A stretch of DNA of 64,000 nt from Thiohalocapsa sp963698775 (GTDB lineage: Bacteria; Pseudomonadota; Gammaproteobacteria; Chromatiales; Chromatiaceae): assembly GCA_963698775.1 (NCBI GenBank), contig CAVOSE010000076.1, forward strand, positions 62,001-126,000, read 5' to 3'. A program made the translations under genes and the position numbers. The notes under the pieces were generated by a model. That model saw only the letters and a list, made by a program, of their open reading frames with translations, ran no database searches and had not been told where the DNA came from. Positions 48,780 to 57,907 of the stretch are shown here, piece after piece (within the stretch, counting starts at the first letter, position 1; every line of letters begins with the position of its first letter).

Positions 48780-49075
48780 TGTTCGTAACCTGCGAGGTTA
48801 TTTGCCTCGAATGTGTATACCGGACCTGTGCTCTCCGGTCTTAGGCCGCGGTGGCGGAGATCAGCGTGCCGAACGTTTGGCTCGGTCCGGCTTCAACCCA
48901 AATCCCGCGGTTGGCCCGGCTGTAGGTGCGGCTTTAGCCGCACGGTGGGTTTGTGCAGTGCGGCTGAAGCCGCACGTACATCGCACCCAAGGCATGCAAT
49001 TTGTTGAGCAAGCCGGATGATTGATGCGAACTGCCAGATTTAGGTTCGATCGTCATCACCGATGTGGACCGCGGG
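48780..49075. other. Gap glgB-glgA with REP-like hairpins
   Basis: About 296 bases with no gene. It contains the pair of palindromes described at 48926-48975; a promoter for glgA was not identified. Confidence 0.5.
48926..48975. repeat. Two GTGCGGCTnnAGCCGCAC palindromes
   Basis: GTGCGGCTTTAGCCGCAC (48926-48943) and GTGCGGCTGAAGCCGCAC (48958-48975) differ only in the loop. Tandem REP-like hairpins between glgB and glgA, perhaps stabilising or attenuating the mRNA. Confidence 0.8.
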
Positions 49076-51346
49076 CTAAGTGTTCGCTGACACGACCGGC
49101 CTGAGCACGATACCGGCAAGCGGCGGCAAGGTCAGCACAACCGAATGCGGCTGATTCATCCAGGCCACCGGTTCGCTGGCGATCGCCTCGGGGCCGATGC
49201 CCACGCCGCTTCCGCCGAAGTCTTGGGCATCGGAGTTAAACAGCTCCCGATAGGCCCCGGGGCTCGGGACGCCGATGCGATAGCCTTCCCTCGGTACCGG
49301 CGTGAAGTTGAGCGCGACGATGACGTGGTCGGGTTCTCGCGGACCGTTTTGGGCATCACCTTGCTCACCGTCGCCACCGTCGGGCTGCTCGTCGGGCGCG
49401 CCGACAGCCTGCGGATCAGCCGCCAAGCCCTTGCGTTGATAGATCAACACCGAGTTCTGCGCATCATGGCAATCGATCCATTCAAAGCCCTGGCCATCGA
49501 AGTCTCCGTCATGCAGCGCCGGCTCGTCGCGGTACAGCGCGTTGACAGTGCGCACCAAACGTTGAATGCCCTGATGCAGCGGATACTCCAGCACATACCA
49601 ATCCAGCACCCGCTGGCTATCCCACTCGTCGCCCTGGGCGAATTCGCTGCCCATGAACAGCAACTTCTTGCCGGGATGGGTGTACATGTAGGTGTAGAGC
49701 AGGCGCAGGTTGGCGAAACGCTGCCACTCGTCGCCCGGCATTCGGTACAGCAGCGAGCGTTTACCGTGCGTGACCTCGTCGTGAGAGAACGGCAGCAGGA
49801 AGTTTTCCGAGAACGCGTAGAGCATGCTGAAGGTCAGCGCGTCTTGATGGTACTGCCGGTGGATCGGGTCTTCCTTGAAATATTCCAACGTGTCGTTCAT
49901 CCAACCCATGTTCCACTTCAGGTCGAAGCCGAGCCCGCCCAGATAGGTCGGCTTCGTCACCTGCGCATAGGAGGTGGATTCCTCCGCCATGATCAGCGTT
50001 CCCGGCACTTGGTCGTGCACCACCTCGTTCAGCTCGCGCATGAAGGCGATGGCCTCCAGATTCTCGCGGCCACCGTAACGATTAGGTACCCAGTCGGTGC
50101 GCGAATAGTCCAGATACAGCATCGATGCGACGGCGTCGACGCGTAGACCGTCGACGTGGAACTCCTCCAGCCAGAACAGCGCGCTGGAGATCAGGAAGTT
50201 CTTCACCTCGTTGCGGCCGAAATTGAAGATCAGCGTCGCCCAGTCCAGGTGCTCGCCGAGGCGAGGATCTTCGTGTTCGAACAGCGCGGTGCCGTCGAAG
50301 CGGCCAAGGCCGTGGGCGTCTTTGGGAAAGTGCGCCGGCACCCAGTCGAGGATGACGCCGATGCCGTTGGCGTGGCAATGGTCGACGAACCAGCGAAAAT
50401 CGTCCGGACTGCCGAAGCGGCTGGTGGGGGCGTAGTAGCCGGTGGTCTGATAGCCCCACGAGAGATCGTACGGGTGCTCGGTGACGGGCATTAGCTCGAT
50501 ATGCGTGAAGCCGAGATCCAGCACGTAGTCGACCAGGCGTTCGCCCAGCTCGCGATAGTTCAGCATCTCGCCCTCTGGACCGCGCTGCCAGGAGCCCGGA
50601 TGTACCTCGTAGATGGTCATCGGGCTGTGCAGCCAGTCGTGTCCGGCGCGCGCCTTGCGCCAGTCGTCGTCGCGCCAGCGGAAGTCGCTCGGCGGCTCGA
50701 CGATGGCGGCGGTGTTGGGGCGCACCTCGAAACGGCGACCGTAGGGATCGGTCTTGAGCAGGATGGAGCCGTCGCCGGCACGCAGCTCGAACTTGTACAG
50801 CACGCCGGGGGGCAGATCCGGAATGAACAGCTCCCAGACGCCATTGCCATGCACGCGCATCGGATGACAACGGCCGTCCCAGCGGTTGAAGTCGCCGACC
50901 ACGCTGACTCGCGCCGCGTTCGGTGCCCAGACCGAGAACAACACACCGGCGATACCGTCGGTCTCGTGCACGCGCGCACCGAGCATGCGGTAGGCGTGCC
51001 AGTGGCGACCCTCGCCGAACAGATGCATGTCGAAGTCCGGCAGCTGGGGCGGGAAACAGTACGGATCGTGGGCGATGTGCTCGCGGTGGTCCTGGTCGCG
51101 CCAGATCAGCCGATAGCGCTCCGGCAGCTCCGCTGCGTTGCCATGCCATTCAAACACTGCGGTGCCGTCGATCCGGCGCATTGCGTGGTTGCCCTCGGCG
51201 ATGGTCACGTTCTCCGCGTGCGGTAACAGTGCCCGCACGCAAACGGCGCCGTTCGCGTCCGCATGGCGGCCGAGCACGGCGAACGGGTCAGCGTGGGTGG
51301 CATCGGCAAGCTGCTGCAATACCTTGGCGGGGAGCGTTTGGGTCAT
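49076..51346 (-). CDS. glgB: 1,4-alpha-glucan branching enzyme
   Basis: Adds alpha-1,6 branches to glycogen. CBM48 and an additional N-terminal module (ADPFAVLGRHADANGAVCVRAL) are followed by the GH13 barrel. The barrel has GVILDWVPAHFPKD, DGLRVDAVASMLYLDYSR with the nucleophile Asp, IMAEESTSY with the acid Glu and LPFSHDEV with the third acid. At 756 residues it is full length. It is transcribed toward glgA; glgC and glgP are not in the window. Confidence 0.96.
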   Translation of the reverse strand: MTQTLPAKVLQQLADATHADPFAVLGRHADANGAVCVRALLPHAENVTIAEGNHAMRRIDGTAVFEWHGNAAELPERYRLIWRDQDHREHIAHDPYCFPPQLPDFDMHLFGEGRHWHAYRMLGARVHETDGIAGVLFSVWAPNAARVSVVGDFNRWDGRCHPMRVHGNGVWELFIPDLPPGVLYKFELRAGDGSILLKTDPYGRRFEVRPNTAAIVEPPSDFRWRDDDWRKARAGHDWLHSPMTIYEVHPGSWQRGPEGEMLNYRELGERLVDYVLDLGFTHIELMPVTEHPYDLSWGYQTTGYYAPTSRFGSPDDFRWFVDHCHANGIGVILDWVPAHFPKDAHGLGRFDGTALFEHEDPRLGEHLDWATLIFNFGRNEVKNFLISSALFWLEEFHVDGLRVDAVASMLYLDYSRTDWVPNRYGGRENLEAIAFMRELNEVVHDQVPGTLIMAEESTSYAQVTKPTYLGGLGFDLKWNMGWMNDTLEYFKEDPIHRQYHQDALTFSMLYAFSENFLLPFSHDEVTHGKRSLLYRMPGDEWQRFANLRLLYTYMYTHPGKKLLFMGSEFAQGDEWDSQRVLDWYVLEYPLHQGIQRLVRTVNALYRDEPALHDGDFDGQGFEWIDCHDAQNSVLIYQRKGLAADPQAVGAPDEQPDGGDGEQGDAQNGPREPDHVIVALNFTPVPREGYRIGVPSPGAYRELFNSDAQDFGGSGVGIGPEAIASEPVAWMNQPHSVVLTLPPLAGIVLRPVVSANT

Positions 51347-51750
51347 CCTGGATGTCTCTTTGCGGTGAAATGGAGCGGAGGTCAGATTGATCGGGGGCTG
51401 GGGGTCGCGCCGGTACAGGCAATGATTTGCGATAACGGGTATGAGGCGACCAAGTTGGCAGATGCGATTATCAGCGAAGTCAGCCCCGTGGTGTGGGCTT
51501 CTTTGTCAGTCCGTCGATACATGGTCCACCGATTCGCGGCAAAGCTGAAGGCCGAAACGCCCCAGCACCGCGGGCGGCGCCCCTCAGTACTGACGGATCG
51601 CTGATGGATCAGCTTGTCCGAGAATCGGTCTCTTTTTGGGCACCAGCGGCGCACATAGAGCCCCTGGCGGATGAAGCGTTCAGCCTGCCGCACCGGGTTG
51701 AAGATGCGGAAGTAGGGAGTCAACAAACCGTCCAAGTAGTCTGACGCGGT
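51347..51750. other. Gap glgB-nucleoside transporter with a photolyase remnant
   Basis: About 400 bases. The right part holds the photolyase fragment below; the rest has open frames on both strands without family features. Confidence 0.5.
51601..51741 (-). pseudogene. C-terminal fragment of a deoxyribodipyrimidine photolyase
   Basis: The minus-strand frame reads TPYFRIFNPVRQAERFIRQG, then LYVRRWCPKR and SDKLIHQ. This matches, as I recall the family, the C-terminal FAD-domain signature of class I photolyases (PYFRIFNP-x-Q-x-F-DP-G-x-YVRRW-VPEL ... DKxIHxPW). Only about 47 codons remain; upstream sequence has been replaced by the transporter gene and the reading after IHQ is unrelated. Confidence 0.65.
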
Positions 51751-53001
51751 TCAGAGCAGCATGCCGACGACGGTACCGGTCATCAGCGTGGCCAGCGTGC
51801 CGGCGATGATCGAGCGCATGCCCAATTCGACCACCTCTGCTCGGCGCTCCGGCGCCAAGGTGCCAAGCCCCCCGATCATGATGCCGAGGCTGCCGAAGTT
51901 GGCAAAGCCACACAGGGCGTAGGTCATGATCAATCGGCTGCGCTCACTGAGCACGTCCGCCGGCAGGGCCGCGAGTTCCAGGTAGGCCAGCAGCTCATTC
52001 AGCACCGTCTTGATGCCCATCAATTGGCCCGCGCTCGTAGCCTCGTGCCAGGGGATGCCGATCAACCAGACCACCGGCGCGAACAGCCAGCCCAGAAGGC
52101 GTTGCAGCGTCAACGCGCTGCCGTCAACGTCGGGTAGCCATGTCAGCGCGAAATTGGCGAGGCTGACCAGCGCCACCATGACGATCAGCATGGCCATGAT
52201 GTTCAGCAGCAGAGGGATCGCGTCGAGGGTTCCCCGCGTGATCGCGTCCATCGCACTGCCCGAGTCCTGCCCGATCCGGCGCACCTTCTGGGTTGTCTGG
52301 GGCGGTGGCGTCGGGATCATCAGGCCCGCCACCACCAGCGCGGCGGGAGCACTGATCAGCGAGGCTGTCAGGATATGGCCCATGGCGTTCGGGATCGCGT
52401 CGCCGATCAGCGTTGCGTACAGCACCATCACGGTGCCCGCAATGGTGGCCATGCCGGTAGTCATCAGCGCGAACAGCTCGCCCCGGCCCATCGTGCGCAA
52501 ATAGGGCTTGATCAGCAGCGGCGACTCCACCATGCCGATGAAGACGTTGGCGGCGGTACCTAGCCCAAGTGCGCCGCCGATGCCAAGCGTGCGGCGCAGC
52601 AACCAGGCTAGCGCATCCACCAGTAAGGGCAGCACCCGCCAGTGGAACAGCAGCGCGGACAGCGCTCCGATGACCAGCACCAACGGCAGGGCGCGGAAGG
52701 CGAGCACGAAACTGTTTTCTGGGTAGACCGCCTCGAATGGCGCCTGCCCACCGCCGAGGTGTCCGAAGACGAAGCTGGTTCCCGCCTCAGTGGCCGCCTG
52801 CACCGCCAGCACCGCCTCGTTGATGGCCGCGAACAGGGCTTGCGCGGGCGGTAGCTTCAACAGCAACAGTGCGAGCAGGATTTGCAGGCCGAGGCCGCCG
52901 AAGACCAACCGCGGCGATACGTGGCGCCGGTCTTCGCTGAGCAGCCAGGCAAAGCCGAGCAGGACCGAAAGACCGAGCAGGCCATGGAGCAGGTTAAACA
53001 T
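51751..53001 (-). CDS. NupC-family concentrative nucleoside transporter
   Basis: Inner-membrane H+ or Na+/nucleoside symporter. About ten hydrophobic segments and the family motifs GLGTAANVFIGMVESPLLIKPYL, GMATIAGTVMVLYA and GIKTVLNELLAYLELA, YALCGFANFGSLGIMIGGLGTL are clear. ATG 53001 (MFNLLHGLLGL) is the typical start; the open frame extends 66 bases upstream. Located at the edge of the glg cluster without obvious functional link. Confidence 0.9.
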   Translation of the reverse strand: MFNLLHGLLGLSVLLGFAWLLSEDRRHVSPRLVFGGLGLQILLALLLLKLPPAQALFAAINEAVLAVQAATEAGTSFVFGHLGGGQAPFEAVYPENSFVLAFRALPLVLVIGALSALLFHWRVLPLLVDALAWLLRRTLGIGGALGLGTAANVFIGMVESPLLIKPYLRTMGRGELFALMTTGMATIAGTVMVLYATLIGDAIPNAMGHILTASLISAPAALVVAGLMIPTPPPQTTQKVRRIGQDSGSAMDAITRGTLDAIPLLLNIMAMLIVMVALVSLANFALTWLPDVDGSALTLQRLLGWLFAPVVWLIGIPWHEATSAGQLMGIKTVLNELLAYLELAALPADVLSERSRLIMTYALCGFANFGSLGIMIGGLGTLAPERRAEVVELGMRSIIAGTLATLMTGTVVGMLL

Positions 53002-53376
53002 TGAACGGTCTCTGGCGGGGTTCTGCTGGTAGGGCTCGCTGGGTTCTCCGGCGCATCCGGAACGCATTGATTTCGGGCCCGGATTCTAGCGCGATTTGCG
53101 CCTGCTGCCGAACCCATGCCCGATCCTCCAGCAATTTCAAATTTGGCCAGTTTTATGCCTGGAATACGGAGCTTCAGCTCCGTAAGAGCGGCCGTGGCGG
53201 GCTAAACTTCGCCATGCCAGCGATAGTTTCAGGGCAAATTTGGACTTGCGGCCGATCCCCTCGGGCCAATGGATCGGCCTCATTCGGGACTGATCAGCGG
53301 CGGATCCGGCAAGCGCGTTGAAATGCCGGCCGGTTCTGCGCACAATCGGCGCCCAACAGCGATCTGAGGAACTGCA
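53002..53376. other. Gap with two palindromes
   Basis: About 375 bases with no gene. CGGAGCTTCAGCTCCG (53167-53182) is a REP-like palindrome. GGCCGATCC (53250-53258) and GGATCGGCC (53271-53279) form a 9-bp inverted repeat with a 12-base loop, possibly an operator or a hairpin upstream of the thioredoxin-like gene. Confidence 0.5.
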
Positions 53377-53967
53377 ATGAACAAGACTCGATACGTCACC
53401 CTCCTGCTAGCGGCGCTGCTGCTTTCGGCCGCGCAGATCATTATCGCGGCTCCGGTGCCCCGCGATCCTGGGACTTACTTCTTCGATACAACCTTTGGCG
53501 ACTTCAGCGAGGAACTCGCAACCGCTCGGGAAGACGGCAAGGCCGGCATCCTGCTCATGTTCGAAATGGACGAGTGTCCGTTCTGCCACCGCATGAAGAC
53601 CACGGTCCTGAACCAACCCGAGGTTCAGGACTACTTTAAGGAGCATTTCCTGATCTTTCCGGTCGACGTTGAGGGTGACGTCGAGGTGACGGATTTTCAG
53701 GGTAATGTCGCGGCGCAAAAGGACTTTGCGCTCCAGCAGTTCCGCGTGCGGGCGACGCCAGTGTTCGCGTTTTTCGATCTCGATGGAAATCTCGTGGCGC
53801 GCTATACCGGCGCCACGGGCGACAGCGACGAGTTCATGCTGCTCGGCCGCTACGTCATCGACGGCGCGTATAGGGACACCACCTTCACTAAGTACAAACG
53901 CGCCCAGTCCAATGTGGCTGGCGCGGCGGAGGCTGCGACATCCGACGCGGCGCAAGCGGAACGCTGA
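53377..53967 (+). CDS. Periplasmic thioredoxin-like protein, SoxW type
   Basis: Signal peptide (TLLLAALLLSAAQIIIAA) and a thioredoxin-2-like domain with the active site FEMDECPFCHRMKTTVL (CPFC) and cis-Pro in RVRATPVFAFFDLDG. Similar proteins (SoxW) reduce SoxV/SoxY in sulfur oxidisers, but none of the sox genes is nearby. A DsbD-dependent periplasmic reductase role is the other option. Confidence 0.82.
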   Translation: MNKTRYVTLLLAALLLSAAQIIIAAPVPRDPGTYFFDTTFGDFSEELATAREDGKAGILLMFEMDECPFCHRMKTTVLNQPEVQDYFKEHFLIFPVDVEGDVEVTDFQGNVAAQKDFALQQFRVRATPVFAFFDLDGNLVARYTGATGDSDEFMLLGRYVIDGAYRDTTFTKYKRAQSNVAGAAEAATSDAAQAER

Positions 53968-54027
53968 GCCCGGCGGCGCGAAGCGCCGTCTGCACGTGTT
54001 CGATCAGTCTTTGTAGGCGGGAGCAAG

Positions 54028-54327
54028 ATGATGAACGAATCACCAGAACGAAGCCCGGCGAAGGTGTGTGTGCGCTGCCATGTCGCTGGCAACGTGCAAG
54101 GGGTCTTTTTCCGGGCCTCCGCGCGCGAGGAGGCACTGCGTCTGGGATTGACCGGCTATGCTCGAAACCTGCCGGATGGCCGAGTGGAAGTGCTCGTCTG
54201 TGGTCCTGCCGACGCGGTCGATGCGCTGCGAGAATGGCTGCGCCGGGGACCGCCACAAGCCGATGTCAGTGGCGTTGCCTGCGAGCCCACAGACTTCCGA
54301 ACCTTGACCGGCTTCAGCACCAACTGA
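54028..54327 (+). CDS. acyP: Acylphosphatase
   Basis: Small enzyme cleaving acyl phosphates. The signature CHVAGNVQGVFFRASAREEA (catalytic Arg) and GYARNLPDGRVEVLVCG (catalytic Asn) are intact; 99 residues, slightly longer than usual at the N-terminus. Its 3' end overlaps the likely sfsA start. Confidence 0.93.
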   Translation: MMNESPERSPAKVCVRCHVAGNVQGVFFRASAREEALRLGLTGYARNLPDGRVEVLVCGPADAVDALREWLRRGPPQADVSGVACEPTDFRTLTGFSTN

Positions 54328-55154
54328 GGGCTAGGGCGCTGCTGCTTCCAGCACTAACGGATGGCCGCATCCAGAGGCGTTACAAACGCTTTCTTGCCGA
54401 TGTGGAGCTGAACGACGGGCGGCTCGTTACCGCCCATGTGCCCAACACCGGAACCATGGCGACTTGCTGGCAACCAGGCGCCGCGGTGCAGCTCAGTTAC
54501 AGCGACAACCCACGCCGCAAGCTGGCCTGGACGCTGGAGCGGGTAGACATGGGCAGCGGTTGGATCGGGGTCAACACGGCGCGGCCAAATCAGGTGCTTG
54601 CGGAAGCTGTCGGTTTGGGCCGGATTCCCCCCTTGCGCGGCTATCGCACGCTGCGCCGGGAGGTGCCTTTCTCGGGGCCTGCCCATCGGGACGATCGGAC
54701 ATTCGGGTCGAAGCCGAGTCCGGAACCCAGCTCGAAACAGGGCTCGAAACAGGGCTCGAAACCGGGTTCGGAGAGCGGCCGACTCGATATCCGACTCAGC
54801 GATGCCGAGAACGCGGGTTTAGCCGATGCGCTGATCGAGGTGAAGAACGTGACGCTGCTCGACGGCGACCTTTTGCGCTTCCCCGACGCCCGCAGCGAGC
54901 GCGGTCGCAAGCACCTCAATCTGCTCATGGCAGCAGTCGCGACCGGGTTGCGCGGCGTGATGCTATTCGCGTTGAACCGGCCGGACGGGCGCGCGCTGGC
55001 GCCGGCCTGGGACATCGACCGCGCCTATGCCCAACGGCTCAGCGAGGCGGCGGCTGCCGGGGTCGAGGTCCTTGCGGTGCGTCTGGTCCATGGCAGCGAC
55101 CGCATCGACACCGGCGAGTTGCTGCCCGTGAACCTATTGCCGCCAGATCAGTAG
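54324..55154 (+). CDS. sfsA: Sugar fermentation stimulation protein SfsA
   Basis: DNA-binding/nuclease-like protein of poorly known role. The family core runs RRYKRFLADVELNDGRLVTAHVPNTG, NTARPNQVLAEA, DALIEVKNVTLLDGDLLRFPDA and RGRKHLNLLM. There is no ATG, GTG or TTG close to the homologous start: the nearest in-frame ATG is 54234, deep in acyP. I set the start at CTG 54324; CTG 54339 is also possible. A GlySerLys-rich insert (GSKPSPEPSSKQGSKQGSK region) made by a tandem repeat interrupts the centre. Confidence 0.82.
   Translation: MRARALLLPALTDGRIQRRYKRFLADVELNDGRLVTAHVPNTGTMATCWQPGAAVQLSYSDNPRRKLAWTLERVDMGSGWIGVNTARPNQVLAEAVGLGRIPPLRGYRTLRREVPFSGPAHRDDRTFGSKPSPEPSSKQGSKQGSKPGSESGRLDIRLSDAENAGLADALIEVKNVTLLDGDLLRFPDARSERGRKHLNLLMAAVATGLRGVMLFALNRPDGRALAPAWDIDRAYAQRLSEAAAAGVEVLAVRLVHGSDRIDTGELLPVNLLPPDQ
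54727..54770 (+). repeat. Tandem repeat inside sfsA
   Basis: Near-exact copies of the unit GCTCGAAACAGG encode the (GlySerLysGln)-like insertion in SfsA; the third copy is degenerate. Confidence 0.75.
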
Positions 55155-55158
55155 CAGA

Positions 55159-56004
55159 TCAGTAGCCGCTGGCGCTTGCTTGCAGGGGCTCTGGGTAAGC
55201 TTCAGTTCGCTCCACGCCGGTGTCGATCTGGCCGTCGGCGTGGAGTTCGAACCAGCGATAGCCGGGCGTCAACGGGTCGAGGGCGAAACCTTCGCTGCCG
55301 GGCAGGAACTGGATGCAGGTGGAAGGTGTCGACAGCCAGATAAAATCGTCGTGTTGGGTCTGGTAGGCCTGGTGTACGTGGCCGCAAACGATGCCGCGCA
55401 CATTGCGGTGTCGCGCGGCGCGGCTGAGTAACTCCTTGCCGTTGTCTACCCGCATCGTGTCGATCCAGGAACTGCCGACCGGAGCCGGATGATGGTGCAG
55501 TAGGATCAGTTGCGGGCGTTCGGGATTAGCGCTGGCGTGCCGGTCCAGATCGGCGAGTACCGCCGGCTCGATGTGGCCGCCCTCGGTAAACGGTAGGCTG
55601 GAGTCCAACAGCACGAGATCCCAAGCGCCCAGGCGCTCGACACGGAAGCCAGCGACGGCACCGGCGTCGAGATAGCCGGTCAGCAAATCGATGCGGTCAT
55701 GGTTTCCGGGGATGCAAAAGCAGACCACACCCAACTGTTCCAGCCGCTGGCGTAAGAAACGATAGCCTTCCGGGCTCTCGTCGTGAATCAAATCGCCGGT
55801 GAGGATGAGTGCGTCAGGCGGCCAGTGTTGCCGTCGCGCGAGCGCGAGCACGGACTCAAATGCCAGACGTGTATTCTGACCAAGCAGCCGTCCGTCTGGG
55901 TTCGCGTAGAGATGTAGATCGGAGAATTGCAGCAGCCTAACGAGCTGAGGTCTGCCATCGGCAGCGTCGGCTTCGTCCGGGCGGGTTGAGCCAGTCTTGG
56001 CCAT
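55159..56004 (-). CDS. cpdA: 3',5'-cyclic-AMP phosphodiesterase CpdA-like
   Basis: Class III metallophosphoesterase. Metal ligands are in LQFSDLHLYANP, ALILTGDLIHDES, CIPGNHDRID, LLHHHPAPVGSSWIDTM and VCGHVHQAYQ. The order and spacing are typical of CpdA; the length of 281 residues is normal. An N-terminal tail precedes the domain. Position between sfsA and oxyR gives no functional hint. Confidence 0.88.
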   Translation of the reverse strand: MAKTGSTRPDEADAADGRPQLVRLLQFSDLHLYANPDGRLLGQNTRLAFESVLALARRQHWPPDALILTGDLIHDESPEGYRFLRQRLEQLGVVCFCIPGNHDRIDLLTGYLDAGAVAGFRVERLGAWDLVLLDSSLPFTEGGHIEPAVLADLDRHASANPERPQLILLHHHPAPVGSSWIDTMRVDNGKELLSRAARHRNVRGIVCGHVHQAYQTQHDDFIWLSTPSTCIQFLPGSEGFALDPLTPGYRWFELHADGQIDTGVERTEAYPEPLQASASGY

Positions 56005-56129
56005 GGCAGGTCATGAGGCGAGGTCGCGCGCGGCAAGCGCATTGAGTCTGTTTGTAGCAATTATCGCCGGTGACGGCAAGCCATTGACCGCGGAAGTGTG
56101 TAACGGTCCGCGAAGGAGGCGCTCTCGAG

Positions 56130-57152
56130 ATGACGTTGAACGAACTGCGCTATGTGGTCGCCGTGGCGCGCGAGCGCCACTTCGGCCGCGCCGCTGATGC
56201 CTGCTTTGTGAGTCAGCCGACGCTGAGCGTCGCCGTCAAGAAGTTGGAAGAGGAACTCGGCGTGAGTCTGTTCGAGCGCGGTACCGGCGAAGTCTCCGTG
56301 ACCGCCATCGGCGAACGCATCATCGTTCAGGCACAGCGCGTGTTAGAAGAGGCCCAAGGCATACAGCAACTCGCGCGCAGCGGCCGCGATCCTCTTGTCG
56401 GGGCGTTAAGGCTCGGCGCTATCTATACCATCGGCCCTTACTTGCTGCCGCACTTGGTCCCGATGTTGATGCAGCGCGCGCCAGATATGCCACTGGTAAT
56501 CGACGAGAACTTTACGACGGTGCTGGTGGAGCGTCTCAAGCGCGCCGACCTGGATCTGATCATCATCTCGTTGCCGTTCGACGAACCCGGGGTGCAAACG
56601 CTGTCGCTCTATGACGAGGAATTCGTGGTGTTACTCCCCGTGGCGCATCCGTGGAACGTCCGCGAGGCCATCGACGCCGATTCCCTCGCGGCGGAAAACG
56701 TGTTGCTGCTTGGTGCCGGGCACTGTTTCCGCGATCAGGTGGTTAAGGCCTGCCCGCAATGCCTGCAGGGGAGTGCTGCCGCGGGAGACCTGCGGCGCAA
56801 CCTCGAAGGCGGATCGCTTGAGACCATCCGCTGCATGGTGGCGAGCAATGTTGGTATCACAATTCTGCCCTGCAGCGCCGCGCTGGAGGACCGCTTCGGC
56901 GGGCGGCTGGTCTGTAGTCGGCGGTTTTCTGGCACCGTGCCCACGCGACGGGTGGCGCTGGCCTGGCGCAAGTCTTTTCCGCGGGTCGAGGCCGTGCAGG
57001 CGGTCGCTGACGCCATTAGGGGGGCGCGGCTGCCTTGCCTGAGTTATCTGGAGCCGGCGCCATCGGCGAGATCGGAAACGGAGCCAGCGCCAGCATCGGA
57101 GTCACGACCGGAGTCGGCACCAAGACCAACGCCAACGCCTTCGGCGCGATAA
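56130..57152 (+). CDS. oxyR: LysR-type peroxide sensor OxyR
   Basis: Redox regulator of peroxide defence. The N-terminal HTH reads MTLNELRYVVAVARERHFGRA. The two sensing Cys correspond to GAGHCFRDQVVKACPQC (E. coli C199 and C208 equivalents) and ASNVGITILPCSAALED follows. The last 30 residues are a Pro/Ser/Glu repeat tail absent from E. coli OxyR. The peroxide-related rubrerythrin gene follows, which supports the call. Confidence 0.9.
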   Translation: MTLNELRYVVAVARERHFGRAADACFVSQPTLSVAVKKLEEELGVSLFERGTGEVSVTAIGERIIVQAQRVLEEAQGIQQLARSGRDPLVGALRLGAIYTIGPYLLPHLVPMLMQRAPDMPLVIDENFTTVLVERLKRADLDLIIISLPFDEPGVQTLSLYDEEFVVLLPVAHPWNVREAIDADSLAAENVLLLGAGHCFRDQVVKACPQCLQGSAAAGDLRRNLEGGSLETIRCMVASNVGITILPCSAALEDRFGGRLVCSRRFSGTVPTRRVALAWRKSFPRVEAVQAVADAIRGARLPCLSYLEPAPSARSETEPAPASESRPESAPRPTPTPSAR

Positions 57153-57259
57153 ATCCCGACTATCGGGTCTATTGGAACAATCAATTGCCGCCCCATCTCT
57201 GCGGGAGTACCTTCCCCACCGACAGACCAGCGACCAACCACAACCCAGAGGACCCTAAC

Positions 57260-57679
57260 ATGGATCTCAAAGGCAGCAAGACCGAAAACAACTTGAAGGA
57301 CGCCTTCGCCGGTGAGTCTCAGGCCAACCGCCGTTACCTGTACTTCGCCTCCAAGGCCGACGTCGAGGGTTACAACGACGTTGCCGCCGTGTTTCGTTCC
57401 ACCGCCGAAGGTGAGACCGGCCACGCCCATGGCCATCTGGAATACCTGGAGCAGGTTGGCGATCCCGCCACCGGTCTGCCGATCGGCCCCACCGGCGACA
57501 ACCTGAAATCAGCGATTGCCGGCGAGACCCACGAATACACCGACATGTATCCGGGCATGTCTAAGTCCGCCCGCGACGAGGGTTTTGACGAAATCGCGGA
57601 CTGGTTCGAGACCCTGGCCAAGGCCGAGCGTTCGCATGCGAACCGCTTCCAAAAGGCGTTGGACAACCTCGACGCTTAG
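57260..57679 (+). CDS. Rubrerythrin-type ferritin-like diiron protein
   Basis: Cytosolic peroxidase-like protein. Diiron ligands lie in ENNLKDAFAGESQANRRY, STAEGETGHAHGHLEYL, AGETHEYTDMYPGM and KAERSHANRF. At 139 residues it has no C-terminal rubredoxin domain, so it needs an external electron donor. ATG 57260 is chosen; an open frame runs back into oxyR. Confidence 0.92.
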   Translation: MDLKGSKTENNLKDAFAGESQANRRYLYFASKADVEGYNDVAAVFRSTAEGETGHAHGHLEYLEQVGDPATGLPIGPTGDNLKSAIAGETHEYTDMYPGMSKSARDEGFDEIADWFETLAKAERSHANRFQKALDNLDA

Positions 57680-57723
57680 TCCGGCAGCGGAATAGGGCGC
57701 AGGTCTGAAACCTGTCGCCAAAT

Positions 57724-57753
57724 AAAAAAGGGGCGCTCGGCGCCCCTTTTTTT
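57724..57753. terminator. Bidirectional intrinsic terminator
   Basis: AAAAAA-GGGGCGC-TCG-GCGCCCC-TTTTTTT: a perfect 7-bp GC stem with a 3-base loop and T/A tracts on both sides. It ends the rubrerythrin transcript. Confidence 0.95.
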
Positions 57754-57907
57754 GTCGATGGATTTTGGGTTGACTGTCGTCGACCCCGCGGTCCATCCTC
57801 TTGGACAATAGCGCATCGGTTCGCCGCCGGAGCCTCCATCCATGTACATGCCAGCATTGGCTTTCACCGATTCAGATTCCGGTCCAGCAGACCAGGACCA
57901 AATTTAG

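Noticed and set aside
51263..51604. Plus-strand gene in the glgB-nucleoside transporter gap
   Set aside because: It overlaps the start of glgB on the other strand and shows no family features; the recognisable signal here is the minus-strand photolyase fragment.
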